DNA of 64,000 nt, taken from positions 156,501-220,500 of the forward strand of contig JAQGDQ010000378.1 in the NCBI GenBank assembly GCA_030141605.1, written 5' to 3'. The position numbers and the translations under genes are program-made. The stretch comes from Tubiluchus corallicola (taxonomy: Eukaryota; Priapulida; Priapulimorpha; Priapulimorphida; Tubiluchidae). The notes under the pieces are model-generated. The model had not been told where the DNA came from and ran no database searches. It saw only the letters and a program-made list of their open reading frames with translations. Below, piece after piece: positions 21,310 through 36,300 of the stretch. Every line of letters begins with the position of its first letter. Positions within the stretch are counted from its first letter, which is position 1.

Positions 21310-24300
21310 CTATAAAAGAAAAGAATAAAAAACTCAAACAATTAAATTGCATTAATAAGAAGAATAAAGAAACACAATTGTCAACCTGAATTGGTGTGAC
21401 AAGCATGCGTCAATGAGTGCGCAAAGGCACACATTACTCAAATGTGTTTGGGCACTGTTAACACAAACTGTTACCTAATAACTAATATCACTTTCATAGC
21501 TTGCAAATATTACAGTGTATAAAAATACACACTATATGCAAAAAATATACTATATAGTAGTGTTGCTCCGGATACACTTTTTTTGCTGGGTAGCGAATAC
21601 CGGATATCATCAAATATTTCCTCACGTTGACTTCGGTTAGCTAAATTCGGATGGTAAATGCGGATCGGTTCGGATAATGAAAAAATAGTAAATTGTTTGC
21701 AAACTTTAGCTTTTTCATTTAGTCTGTCAAAAAAAGACTATCATCTTAAAGGACATACCCCGAAGACACACCGTGTTATCACACACAAACGAAAAAAGAT
21801 GTGTGTAGAATTTTCGTCTTGAAAACACAAACATAGGCAATATTTTTAGTTATTTTCGGCTGTTATTCGAAAACGGTTTTCAATTGCACATTACAAAAAC
21901 CAGATAGCGAATATTTTCTAATGTCAAATTTTTATAACTACCGGATAATATCGGATACGAATACTTATAGAATTTCGAGAAATATCACCATTTTCGGATA
22001 CGAATCGGATATCCAGATCAACACTACTACATAGCAAGCGATGTTAGAGTGCATGACATTTTTCAAAACGTTCAACACGAACGGTAGCACAAATATAGGT
22101 GGATTAAATACCGCCTTTATTTACAGTAAAAAATACTACAAAACCACTTCAACTTGCGCTTAGTTACCGTATAAAACATTAACAAAAGCGTTGAAAAACT
22201 ATAATGAAATTAAACACAAGGTTTAGACATCGATTTGGTGCTGAACGGTGAAAAAACTGTAATATACCACCTATCACCAAAGATGTTTACTGCAAATGGC
22301 AAAAATTTGCAGATTTTCCGCTAAAAGCTTAAATTTTTAAAGAGTAGTGCACCGACAGAAAACACAAACACTCTTGGCAACAAACGACAAGCAAGAAACA
22401 TAAGTCATACGTATGAGAAAAGGCTTAAATTGCCATATTTTCACAACAAGCCTCAGTCACAATGACATACTAATGTACTAAACTGTGAAAGCTTTTTTGA
22501 GGAAGTTAACACATAAGCTGTTGCATACCAACTAAAAATATTACAATACATAAAAAATTACATGCTAAAACTACTAAGTTACTAAACTGCGAAAGCTTTT
22601 CCGAGGAAGTTTAAATTACCGCACCAATATACAGTTATTTTACAAGCAAAAGTGAATACTGCATACCTCTACCTCTGGTTCACCGATGAGTCTAGAGCCA
22701 GGTCTTGGTACAGGTGTTTTTATGTATTGAATATTTCCTAGGTCTTTGCTAACTTTGATGTCCCTAGAGTTGTAGTAACTGTCCGTAGCTTCGTCTACAA
22801 CCAGCAGTTTGGTTTCATCTGAAATGGCCTTGATCTTCTCTACAACCTAGGTAACAAAAAAATTATGGTTGTCACTGTCCAAAACTTCACGATGCCCTAG
22901 GTTGATAGATCTTTCCCGCCCATGTGTATTGTAAATTTATGATTGGTTATGTACAGATTAAACAATTACTTGTGGTGTATTAGTATTACCTAGTAATATA
23001 CTATTAACCTAGTTTCTATATGCTCATTCTTAATTACGTGCATATGAACTGCGCTTATATATAAGCAACAGATCTCAGTAACTGCCTGTGGTGTGTTATA
23101 CAATACTGGTTTTACATGGATATGAACGGATACACATTTTCCGAGGAGAATAAGAATTTTTTTTGAAATTGGGCAACTAAAACGTGGCGCCCCTCAAAAC
23201 TTTGGCGCCCTAGGCTACAGCCTAGTTAACCTATTGGCTAATACGCCACTGGTAACGGGAAGGTAAATTTGATGACTGTTTCTAGGTTTCATTTTGTTAC
23301 AAAATACTAACATTTAGTTTAAATATGCCATTTTGAATAAAAAAGTACCACTACAATACATACATGTAAGTGAATAAGAGTTTATCACTCCAGGTACTAA
23401 TATGAATTAGTGGTAAACGAAACAAAGCAGCATCATACAAAAACGAGAAAAAGTACAGAACGTTCTACCGTGCACCTGCGTCGGCTTAATAATAATTCTT
23501 TAAAGTTCAGAAGAGTATCATACGACATAAGAAAGCACAGGATTTTATCGGCTTACTGGCCAACTGGCATGGTACATGAATCAAGGTTGAACAAAGACCA
23601 ATGCAAAAAAGTTATTATATCTCCTTGTTTAAAAACTGTTATCTGATTTATACTGTCAAAGGCCAGACAGACTTGGCAGTTTCGGCATTACTGTGTTCCA
23701 TGGTCTTCCCTCATATGCTTGTATTATATGTGGACAGAATTCGTGTAAATTACACAAAACATTAAGGCCACATGAAAACGGTTAGAAATCTCTGCTAAAA
23801 ACAAGAATGTGGAATGGCCTACATTATGAGATTGAGCCATTACCTGTGAGTGTGTACAGTGCTCCACGTGGAATGGCCTACATTATGAGATTGAGTCATT
23901 ACCTGTGAGTATGTACAGTGCTCCACGTCGAATGGCCTACGTTATGAGATTGAGTCATTACCTGTGAGTGTGTACAGTGCTCCACGTGGAATGGCCTACA
24001 TTATGAGATTGAGCCATTACCTGTGAGTGTGTACAGTGCTCCACGTGGAATGGCCTACATTATGAGATTGAGCAATTACCTGTGAGTGTGTACAATGCTC
24101 CACGTTTTCTTTATTCACTTCAATGATGCGATCACCTCTCTTGAGCCCGGCAAAATCCGCAGGACTGTCGGCATCAATGTCTCCCATGAATTCTCCACGG
24201 CCGGCCTTGTCTGCCACCAAGCTGAAGCCAAAGCCCGGGAAATCCGGCCACTTGCAGACGTGGCAGTAGCGAGGCTGGGGTGCATCCGACGGGATGTTTG

Positions 24301-27300
24301 CTTCTCGTGGCGCTAATGTCTCCGGCGCACGATCCTAACAAGCAGCAAAGCAGTTTAATAACGGCAATGTTAGGATAAGACAAGCCAATTACCATGTCAG
24401 GCAACAATTGAAATTGAAAAAAGATAAAAAACAACATAGAACATTTTCAATATCAACGAATATCCATAGAAAACGCAGATTTTTCATTACCAACTTGATA
24501 ACGCACAGTTAAAAATGATTTTCTCTTACTGCACTGGAAAAACTATGAAAACCCATTAGTACCACGGCTATTTATTTTTTTCTGTTATTTGAGAAACTTA
24601 TTTAGTGTGCGACATGTAATGAATTCGCACATGTGCCAGATAACAACTTGTGCATGAAAGAGAAAAAATAATTCACTATGGTACCATAGGGCTTCCGTTG
24701 GAAACTATTGTGAATTTATATTCATGAATGTTAAATAACTTAAATACACACAAAAAATATAAAACTGAGCAACATTACAGCAAAGCAGATATGTACATAA
24801 ACTAATGATTATCAATGTAATACGTAAAAAATAATTTAGAAGTTATTAAACGTAATCCATTACCCAAACAAATTCAATTGCTGATAAAATGTGATTTAGT
24901 ACATAGTAACACAAAACTAGCTAACAGATAGTTGCGGTGACCTTGAACAGTTAAATACACCCTTATTTTAACTACACCACCAATTTTACATAGTATCTAG
25001 TAAAAAAGACAGAAAATTGTTACAATTGTTTATGTTCTACAATCCAGTTACACCCAAAACATTATAAATGAATACATGTAATCAGAAAAGACAAATGAAC
25101 ATATAAAAGAGGAAAACGCCATCGATATGAAGTAAAAGAAAAATGTCGCTGAAGAAAGAAATGAAATTTTCTTTTTGCTAATTTGATGTTCGCAGCTCTT
25201 CGGAGCAAATAACATTCATTGCAGCAAGTACAGCTCAGAACAGCAAGAAATGATAATGGCGTTTGAATGTATGGAAAATTGAAAGGCAAGCTTTCTCTAA
25301 AACGATTAGTCTGTAACAAGGCTAGCGTAAGAGATAATGGAAAACTCGCTAACTTAAATAAGAAATGTAAACATTTTACGATTGCTAATGCTTGCAGGCA
25401 TCACAATGGATACCGTTATGGACTAGCGACTTCAAGGACACAAATCCCTCGGGGCAAGAAATAATGCCAAATATCATCTTCAAATTTGTGCCAGGTATTT
25501 AGTTCAATACTGAAATCGTGGTACTGCTAAAAACATAAATGATATCATTACAGGATTAAAAAAAACCATGGTTTTTAATTTAGCAGTATACCTGTATTTT
25601 AAAAACACTTTACAGAAAGCATAGATGTAAAAAAAGCATTAGTGAATTGAAAGGTCTTCAGAAACTGTGCGAGATTGAAACAGAGTTGTTCATATCTCAA
25701 GTACATTGCAAGAGTTCAGCCAGCCAAAAATATGTAATACGAGAACTATTAAACAGGTTTTGCTGAGATTAATATAACACACACTAGACTAGAACCTGCC
25801 ATAGTTAGCATGTTAAGTTCTGAAAATTGTTAAGTTTTAAGAAAACTAATGAAAAATGTTAAGTTCTGCCAGATGAGACCTTCCAAACTTTGGCAGTCGA
25901 CAGAAGTCAATTAAAGCAGAAGCGGTTAACTTGTACAAGCCATAAGAGAGAGAGACATTTAAGAATCGCTGGGTGATATATAAGTTAGGTGATGGCCATA
26001 GCTACCTCAATTAGCTGTTCTTCATTATACTCATTGGCCGGTACGATAGCGGAAGCCGGTCGCAACAGCGGCGTCTCAAACACCTGTATGCCATGCAGTC
26101 TCGAAGTCAATGGAATCCTCTGACTTTTGTATGTCAGGTAAGTGTCTTCATCGGCAACAAGGAAAGTAACTGAGGTCGGACTTTGCTTTATGTACGTCTC
26201 GATTTCTTCGCAACTCCGTTTCTCGACATTAACCCCATTGACTTCAATGATAAAGTCGCCCTGGGCCAGACCACCGGCTTCCGCTGGACTGTAGGCGTCC
26301 ACTCTACCTATCATATCGATGCTTTGTGCCCTGTTGTACACCAGACAGAATCCGTACCCTTCAAAATCTGGCCACTTGTGGATCTTGCAAAGTCTAGGCA
26401 CGTTAACAGCCTCTTCTGCAGGCAGTATGTTAGTAACAGGAACCTTGCAAAAGCATATTGAAGATAAGAAGCAAATACTTACTGAGTTTTATTAATGCAT
26501 GCATTCCCAAGCAAAGTAACATGCCACATCCCTATGCAGCAGCCGGCAAGATATACCTTTCCCTGTATGACTATAACATTGGCCTATACAGGTCAGTTTG
26601 TAAGAAATTAATCCCTATATTCCCACGAATCTTGGCAGAGGTAATAATACAAACAAGTATACATACAGACATACTTGTTAGCCCAAGTGCATATTTACAG
26701 ACCATAAATACTGGAAGGAAGTGTAGCGTCATATAATATTATAATTTAGCAGTTCATTACACCTATGATATTCACACGGGATTGTTTGTCATGTTCACAA
26801 ACAAGCAAAAGGTCACTTCTGAATCATGCGGCCACACACCATCCCATTTTATTCCTGTGATTCTCTTTGGAAGGCAATTTATACATAGCTCAAAGTGGAA
26901 TATGACCCAAAATATCATGTAGTAAATGACATACGAAGTAGTGCGCTCATTGCTTTATTGTATTTATATGCATTTTATATATGATTACAAAACAATGTAG
27001 TAATTATTTATACACCTCGTATCTTACAAAATAGTACAGCAAGATTTGTATAATAAGGTAAATATGCATTTTATATATGAATATGCTATGAAGAAATTAT
27101 TTACACATCTTGTATCTTACAATATAGTACAGCATTATTTGTACAATAAGGTACTTTACAGCTACTATAAATATTATAGTGCATAACAATTATATACAAT
27201 ATATTTGGTAGCTTTCAACCGTTCAATTTCTATGTGTAACAACTGTGCGATATCCTTTCTATACTAAGATATTATACATAATATATATGGCTACGTTGAA

Positions 27301-30300
27301 AAAGTGTTTAACTAATATACTGTATTAAAACTGCTAGCGTGCGGCGGTAAAATGGACTTCTAAATTCAAAGATTTCTGAATGCTTATCAAATGTATCACA
27401 GTCCAGGAGCAATACAGAACACATGAAATCTACAATAGCAAACTTTACAACAACGTAGCAACATTCCAAAATTCACTATCTGCTTCTCAAAAACAGAACT
27501 AGAAAACAGTGACTGGGAGTGGGATACCATGTAGTTCCATGTGATCCACATTCTTTGATTGATTCTACATCAACTTTTAGCCATGTACGAAAAATGTGCG
27601 AGAAAATGTCAACCAAATATACAACCTTTAATCATGTAAGTCCACCAGGTCAGTTCTTTTGAATTTGTCTTATTAGCAACAAATGTCGATAAAAGCACGA
27701 AGACAAAAGACAAATGTAGACAAAAGGCTCTCCAAGACCAGTAAAAATGTGGTGCTGTAAATCATCGACCGGAAAAAACAGCAAACATGGCTGCAAATGC
27801 AGCAGCTAGCGACAGTTCAATCTCTCAAATAGCAGCCTTTTCAACAAGTTAATCAAAACTGAAAGTTATATCCCACAATGAGGCAATACTCTAGGAGCCG
27901 AGAAATATAGAAAGTTTAGCATTGTTCACGGTATTATTTGCAATGTATGACATTGGTTCTACATACCCAACGAAAATGTAAACTAACTTAATGACATAAT
28001 CATGACATCATGACTCAAGTCATCATCATCTGATCATCTTACAACCCCAAGAAAACATTGAAAAAAAGAGTGTGAATTAAATCTCGAGAGTACGATGATC
28101 TTAATGCATCCCATAACTGTTACACTTTCATACGAATCAACACAAAAATTAATCAACGGATATTAAATGGGAAGATATGAAAATAATACAGAAACATTCA
28201 AGAATGTACGAACGAACATTATGTTTGACGACATGTGACGCCAAGACATTAAAAAACGCCTTGTGTAATTAAACGCCTGCAAAACACCATAAAAATGTAA
28301 TTAAATAACAGCAAAACACCAGCTAAACATCTCAATCTCAGTATTTACCAACACCAACAACAGTTACAACACCCGTCACCGATGCTAGTCACAACACAAT
28401 GTAATGAACATAGCCAATGCCCATTTCTATAGACGGCACATATACTAGAACTGTCAGTAATCTAGGCAATATCTATGACTGGATCTATGAAGCTGAAACA
28501 GCCAATATAAACCTTGAACAGAACGAGGCCCCTACCACATAACATACCGGTGCCTCCAATAATTCCACATTTCTCAACTGAGAGGTTACTTTGATGTTAC
28601 GCGAAGAATAATATTCGTCTGCTTCGGCGTCAACCACCAGGAAAACCACCTCGCTTGCATTAGCTTTAATTGCTTTAACGATGTCGAGATGCGATTTCCC
28701 GTCAATGTTGTCGTCATTAACCTCCACAATGCGATCACCAACTCGCAGGCCTCCGGCGTAAGCGGGACTTTCACTTTCGACCTTTTCAATATATTCAGCT
28801 TGCTTGGTTTTATCGTACTTAAGATTAAATCCATAGCCTTCATAGTTGTGCCACATGCAGATGGTACACTTGCGTGGTTTTGGTGCACCTTCAGCAATTT
28901 CACTTATTACCGACACTACCTATATTATTGAAAGCCTTATGTCAGAAACAATGAAAAATATAGGAGGAATAATTAAAATAAACTGAAAAGAAAACTCATA
29001 TATAATAAATAAAAATTTAATAAATATAAATAAAAATAAAATAGAAAGCATGCATAAAGAAAAAATTCTCAATTTTTCACTAGAAGCAACTTAACATTGA
29101 GCAGCACTGCATCTAGAAATTGTTATAAGCTGCTATAAGCATAACTCAGCATTTATTTGTAACACGAGAGCGAAAAACAGGATTGTTCTGCAAGCTTACT
29201 CTACTAACACACACAGCTAGCAGCGCAGGAGGATTGCAATACCTTACGCTCCGGTTCAGCAGTACCGGGTCTCGGAACAACCGTTTCCAAGTTCTCCACA
29301 TTCTTTTGTTTAGAGGTGACAACAATGCCAGCAGCCGAGTAGTATGATTCTGCCTTCTCATCGACTACTAGCAAGGCAACCATTGCGTCATCAGTCCTGA
29401 TCAGCTTGATCACTTCCAGATGAGATAGACCGCTAATGTTCGTACCATTGACTTCTACAATTCGATCCTCGTCTAGAAGACCTGCGCTGTGAGCCGGACC
29501 ATCCTCCTGGATTTGGGTAACTGTCTCCTGGTCTCCGGATTCGTCGTACTCTAACGTGAAGCCATATCCATCATAATCTGCCCACTTGTGAATGGTGCAT
29601 AAACGAGGCTTTGGCGCATCCTCGGCAATTTCTTTTACTGCCTCTATTATCTGTCTCCGAAGAACAAATAATGCTAAAGTTGTGTTAGTAAAAAGCAAAG
29701 CATAAAATAAACAAAAGGATAAACAAACAAATAAATAAAGCAAAGGAAAAGAAAAACTTGCTTTCTATCAACAGCTTTGCAAACATGCATAACAAAAACT
29801 GATTTTTTTATTAAAGTGAACCAAAATTGTTAGTAGGCATGGATTATGCTTGCAAAAAACAGATTACTAAAGATACATGCTGCCCCCTGCATTACCTAGT
29901 CGCTTTGGAACTCCGCTTTAAACAGCTTTTAAAAATTTGCAACATTTAAGATGAAAACTGCAAATACCTGCTCCGCTACCCTGGCAGGTCTAGACTCTGG
30001 TGTTTCAATTCGTTTAATATTTGGCAAGTTGGTGGTAACTGTTATGCCTCTGGATGCATAGAACTCATCAGCTTCTGGGTCAACTACAAGGAAAGTAGCA
30101 CGACCAGCGACCGTCTTGATAACATCGATGACCTCCTTATGACCTTTATCTTCAATATTTTGTCCATTCACTTCAACCACGCGGTCATTTGTCCGCAGTC
30201 CACCCGTCTCTGCCGGACTGTCTGCTTCAATGTCACCGATAAACTCCTGCTCTTTGACTCTGTCATACTTCAAATTGAATCCGTAACCCTCGTAATCCGG

Positions 30301-33300
30301 CCACTTATGAATCGTGCATAATCGGATTTCTGGAGCATCATTCAAAACCTCTTCTACCCTTTCTGCTACCTGACCAACAAAATAATGTTGAGAAAATAAA
30401 CACGATTATTTGTTAGTATGCAGCTCATACTAGAAGCTTAATGTCGACATCAGATTAAAAGATTATTTGACATGATAAATGTCAATTAGTCATTGCGCTT
30501 GTCAAGAAACAGAGAATAGTTAATCACTACTAATCTTTTTACATTTGTACATCTGAAAATAACTTTGAAAAAGAAGTGAATCATTGAAAAGAAAATTCAT
30601 AACCATGCGAACGGCGAATGTGATTTTTTTTGTGGTTGTACTCTACAAGACATTAGTTACGAAAAGCTAGCGACACAGTGTCTACAAACGATGCAGCTCG
30701 GCAGCTACAATGCCTCCTACCTTTTCTTTTATAAGAGGCGTTTCCAGTTTCTCAATATTGTCCATACTAGAAGTTATTGCTACACCACGAGAGGTATAAT
30801 ATGCAACTGTTTTCAGGTCAGCAACCAAGAACACGACATGGTCAGTGTTAGATTTAATGATGCCAACTATATCACTATGCGATTTGTCTTCTACGTTTTG
30901 CCAATTGACCTCAATCACACGGTCACCACTTTGCAGGCCACCAGATTCGGCTGGACTGCCCGATTCTACACTTCTGATAAGTTCGAATTTCTTATCCTTG
31001 TCGTACTGAAGGTTAAAACCGTAACCTTCATAGTTTGGAAGTTTGCGAATTGTACACAGACGAGCAGATGGTGCAGGACCCTTAAATGTACAAACGACAA
31101 AGAAATGCACAGTGTTAAAAGCACCGAAAGTTAACCCATCATAAATAATCTAATGCCATTGAAATGCAGTTATCAACAAATTTACTCACACAATCACCTA
31201 AAAATACAATCGTCTGTAAAGTAATAAGTTTAGCTGCTTCATTTAATTAAGCTTCATCCTAAAAAAGGTCTTCCAATAAACTAAAATAAACCGGTAACTA
31301 AAATATTCTGTATGTACAAGCAAACCGAAAACACCATTAACCTATAAAGAACTAATAATTAACATAGCTCACTATCGCAAATGTTATGCATGGTCGTTCT
31401 TGAAACGAAAATCAGATATCAGCAAAAATGTTGATAAGAGAGTTAACTGCAAACGATTTAATTACTAACACAAATAGCTTTACAGATGCCTGCAACACAC
31501 ATAGCTAAACAACATCACTGCTTAGAAGACGAGCACCACATTCAACCTCACTTGACAATTTTTGCCAGATCTTCTGCACCATTTATAACAAATGTCACAA
31601 ACCAATTTGTTATTTATAAAAGACTATTACTTAACTCTTTCATAAGAAACATTAAGAAACAGTAGCTAAGATATAAAAAGCAAATAATAATATAGGTAAT
31701 TTAGGCATTACTCGAGAAAGGTATCTTTGAGATTTAAGCCAAAAAATGGTGATTCTCAAAAATTGGGGCTGGAAAGACAAACATCGACCATGTATATAAG
31801 ATATGTGGCTGGCAAAAAGCTAACTGATCAAAACAAATCTCAAACAGACATTTTGCAACAGTGCACTTGCAAAGCCCCATATTGAAATACTTATCAAGTA
31901 ACTGAACGAGACAAAACTGTCGGTAAAGCACGAAGTACATCTCAGCTTTACTACAGGCAGACAGCATTTGTAACAAATGTCACAGCTAATGATTCGATCT
32001 CTAAGGAAGAGACAAGGAGACAGCAGAAAATATCGACTACAGGCTTTAACTACTAGCACACAACTGAAGAACACAAAAACCAAGAGATTTACAATGTCAT
32101 ACGAGAACATGAGCAACACAAGAGATCATGTGCCAACGGTTATTTCTAATCGTAACTACCAGACAGACAAACATAAAACATAAGACAGTACGATAAGCAC
32201 TGTTAAAAGTGGTGCCATACGCAAGACGAATACATCAACGTACCTCGGCCTCCCTAACTGGCGTCTCCAGTTTTTCGATATTTTCCATACCAGATTTTAT
32301 CGTGATACGACGAGCCTTATAATGAGCAATAGTCTTTGCGTCGGCAACCAGGAACACGACATAGTCGCTGTGAGACCTGATAAGGGCGACAATTTCCGTA
32401 TGGGATTCTTCCTCGACATTGCGACCATTGACTTCTATGACTCGATCGTCCGACCGAAGGCCACCGGCCTCTGCTGGACTTCGTGGTTCAACGTTACGAA
32501 TACTTTCGAATTTTTTGTTCTTGTCGTAAAACAGATTAAAGCCGTAGCCCTCGTAGTCAGGCCACTTGCGTATAGTACATTGTCGAACGGAGTGAGTAGG
32601 TGCCTTTAATATTGAAAACAAGGCTACTTCAATAAGGAGTGGGAAGAAAATATAAACACATTAAAGTATTATAATAGCCTCCTCATAATGTCTCATTTTA
32701 GCCGACAGAAGAAATGACAATTTTTTAATTTACTACTTTAATTTGTTTAAATTCACCAGTAGATATCGTTTACACCAAATTTAAAAAAAATGTTAATATG
32801 TCGAGATATTTTTACATACATTTCTTTATGTCTACAAAACCAATTGAAAAAGTTAGAAATATATGTTTAATAACAAACGGTACAATGCAACAACATGAAT
32901 TCTGAGCTATAACACGACAAGCTAACTAAGCCAGTTCTAGACAAAATATTCTTTAATTGTAACCTCATTTTGGTCATATTTGTATTAGTTATGTTTGTAT
33001 TAGTTATTTGTTTTAGCTGTTTGTTTTAGTTAATTAAAATTCAGGAGCTACTTCGCCTCATTTTGGTGCTGATGATCTATAATAATAAATTAAATCTATT
33101 CTCCTGAATCTCACAAAATGGGCAAAAGAAAACATGAAACTTTATCAGATCGTCATCGGAAAAATGGAAGGCATCAAATACTACGGTGACAATTATATAT
33201 GCATAACATACAGCATAAAATCTCGATACAATATGGTCAAAAGAAGCTTTGTACATTTTTCAACGCATTTTTAAGTCCCTGATTTTTCCACCATATTATC

Positions 33301-36300
33301 ATTTGAATACGAAGTATTACAAACTCGATAGTAATAATCAAATAATGGAGACTTAAGGAACACAAAATTTAGACAAGACAAACAACCAACAAAACAACCA
33401 ACACCATCACAAACGAAACCAGTAGCAAATCAGCACACAGCTGTAAGACTCCCTTATATGACCAACATCGACTACACTAGGCTTAACGAGTCCGACCAAT
33501 TCTACAACGTATGAAACACGTAGGTCTGCAAACCTTCACCGACATTGCAAGTGACAAGCACTCCTTGCCAGGAGACAATAAGGACACTTTGTCTCTGCAC
33601 CGCACAGCTGCAACAGGAGCACATATCCATACCTGCTCTGGAATCTGTGCTACAACTGGTGTCTCCAGCTTTTCAACATTGTCCATGCTTGATGTTATTG
33701 CAACACCACGAGAAGCGTAGTAGGCAACCGTTTTCAAATCAGCGACCAAGAATATGACCTCATTGTCGTTTGACTTAATGATGTTAACAATGTCACCATG
33801 CGACTTGTCTTCAACATTTTGCCAGTTGACTTCAATCACACGGTCTCCGGATTGTAAGCCACCGGATTCGGCTGGACTGCCCGACTCCACATTACGTATA
33901 AGTTCGTACAGCTTATCCTTGTCATAATGAAGGTTGAAACCATAACCCTCATAGTCTGGAACTTTACGAATCGTACACAGACGAGCAGATGGAGCAGGAC
34001 CCTTAATACGGAAATGTTAAAAGTTTAAAACCAATATTACTTTACTCAATTTACAAAATTCAATGCAGAAACGAAACCAATGAAATTATAAGGAAAAGTG
34101 GAGAAAAAGCAAAATACGAAAAAGTCGTGTACAGTCGTTAATGTTCATACACACTGCCTAATTGCTACATATTGCAGAATGAAGGCATACCTCCTGTTCC
34201 ACAAGAGGTGTTTCCAGCTTCTCAATATTCTCCATACTAGAAGTTATCGCTACACCTCGAGAGGCATAGTAAGCAACTGTTTTCAGATCAGCAACCAAGA
34301 ATACAACATGATCGCTGTTAGACTTAATGATGCCAACAATATCGTTGTGCGATTTGTCTTCAACATTTTGCCAATTGACTTCAATCACACGATCACCAGT
34401 TTGTAGACCACCGGATTCGGCCGGACTGCCCGATTCTACATTACGTATAAGCTCGTATTTCTTATCCTTGTCATACTGAAGGTTGAAACCGTAACCTTCA
34501 TAGTTTGGAACTTTACGAATCGTACACAGACGAGCAGATGGAGCAGGACCCTTAATGTGCAATGTAACAATATTAAAATAAAATTCATCTAGATGAGGTA
34601 AACAATTTTTTATATAATCTAAACGGAAAACACAGAAAGTCAAAAGCGATCCAAAGCATTAGTAAGTTATGTTCATACTAAATAAAGATACGATGAGACG
34701 CAAAGAAGAAAGAGGAGCATACCTCCTGTTCCACAAGAGGTGTCTCCAGCTTCTCAATATTCTCCATACTAGAAGTTATCGCTACACCTCGAGAGGCATA
34801 GTAAGCAACTGTTTTCAGATCAGCAACCAAGAACACAACATGATCGCTGTTAGACTTAATGATGCCAACAATATCGTTGTGCGATTTGTCTTCAACGTTT
34901 TGCCAATTGACTTCAATCACACGATCACCAGTTTGTAGACCACCGGATTCGGCTGGACTGCCCGATTCTACATTACGTATAAGCTCGTATTTCTTATCCT
35001 TGTCATATTGAAGGTTGAAACCGTAACCTTCATAGTTTGGAACTTTACGAATCGTACACAGACGAGCAGATGGAGCAGGACCCTTAATGTGCAATGTAAC
35101 AATATTAAAATTGAAATTCATCTAGATGAGACAAAAAATTTTTTTATATAATCTAAACGGAAAACACAGAAAAGTCAAAAGCAATCCAAAGCATTAGTAA
35201 GTTATGTTCATACTAAATAAAGATACGATGAGATGCAAAGAAGGAAAGGCATACCTCCTGTTCCACAAGAGGTGTCTCCAGCTTCTCAATATTCTCCATA
35301 CTAGAAGTTATTGCTACACCTCGAGAGGCATAGTAAGCAACTGTTTTCAGATCAGCAACCAAGAACACAACATGATTGCTGTTAGACTTAATGATGCCAA
35401 CAATATCGTTGTGCGATTTGTCTTCAACGTTTTGCCAATTGACTTCAATCACACGATCACCAGTTTGTAGACCACCGGATTCGGCTGGACTGCCCGATTC
35501 TACATTACGTATAAGCTCGTATTTCTTATCCTTGTCATACTGAAGGTTGAAACCGTAACCTTCATAGTTTGGAACTTTACGAATCGTACACAGACGAGCA
35601 GATGGAGCAGGACCCTTGAAAATTCAATATTGCGAAGCAACACAAATAGAACAAAAGTAGTATACATGTGTATGCAGAATACAGAAATAGAAGGTATTAA
35701 CCTGGTACAGCATATATGTGTACATAAATGATTACCATATAAATAGAACTGGCATTTATAATATACCTCAGTTCATTGCCACTCAGTGAAGACCTATGTG
35801 ATCTATAATTAAAATTGCTCAGTTTAGTAAAAAGTGCTGTACATACAGCATGCAAAGACAAGAACAACAGCTAACATCGCTGCAAAAAAGCAACATAGCA
35901 AACACCAACTGCACACATGTAAAGAGCTGCTACACTTTTGATACACGTTGAATGCACAATTACATAGACAAAATGGCACCTAGCACCACATACTTCTATG
36001 GGTTTTGTTGTCGGTGTTTCTAAACGGATGACATCTTTCATCTGTGAGTTAACAGAAATGGATTTTGACTTATAATATCTGGATGCCTTATCGTCGACGA
36101 CTAAAAATAGTACCCGGCTGGGATGCTTGTTAATGGCTTCGATGACACTGTCGTGAGACCATCCGCTGATATTTTTGCCATTGATTTCCACAACAACGTC
36201 ATCTACTTGCAGTCCCCCAGCATCAGCCGGCCCACCGGCTGCCACAGTATGCACATATTCCTGCTTCTCCAACTTGTTAAATCGCAGAGCAAAACCGTAG

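Larger units (their letters stand above)
34191..35614 (-). repeat. 532-bp tandem exon+intron duplication (PDZ7-9)
   Basis: Three PDZ exons start at 532-bp spacing. The two intervening introns (34551-34722 and 35083-35254, both 172 bp) are nearly identical, differing by scattered substitutions and tiny indels. So the intron was copied with the exon and divergence is recent. Confidence 0.95.

Noticed and set aside
23811-24105. CRISPR-like array
   Set aside because: The 59-bp units are directly adjacent without unique spacers, and this is a eukaryotic gene; it is a minisatellite.
26420-26443. Alternative acceptor with a TACTAAC branch-like motif and CTGCCTGCAG before PDZ16
   Set aside because: It would start the exon out of phase with the upstream donor at 28548; the acceptor at 26444-26445 keeps phase 0 like all other junctions.
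30691-31134. Long open frames on the + strand opposite PDZ exons (also at 26183-26461, 32322-32609, 34098-34406, 34669-34938 and 35204-35470)
   Set aside because: They repeat because the PDZ exons repeat; they are antisense shadows set by the codon content of the minus-strand domains and cross the splice sites.
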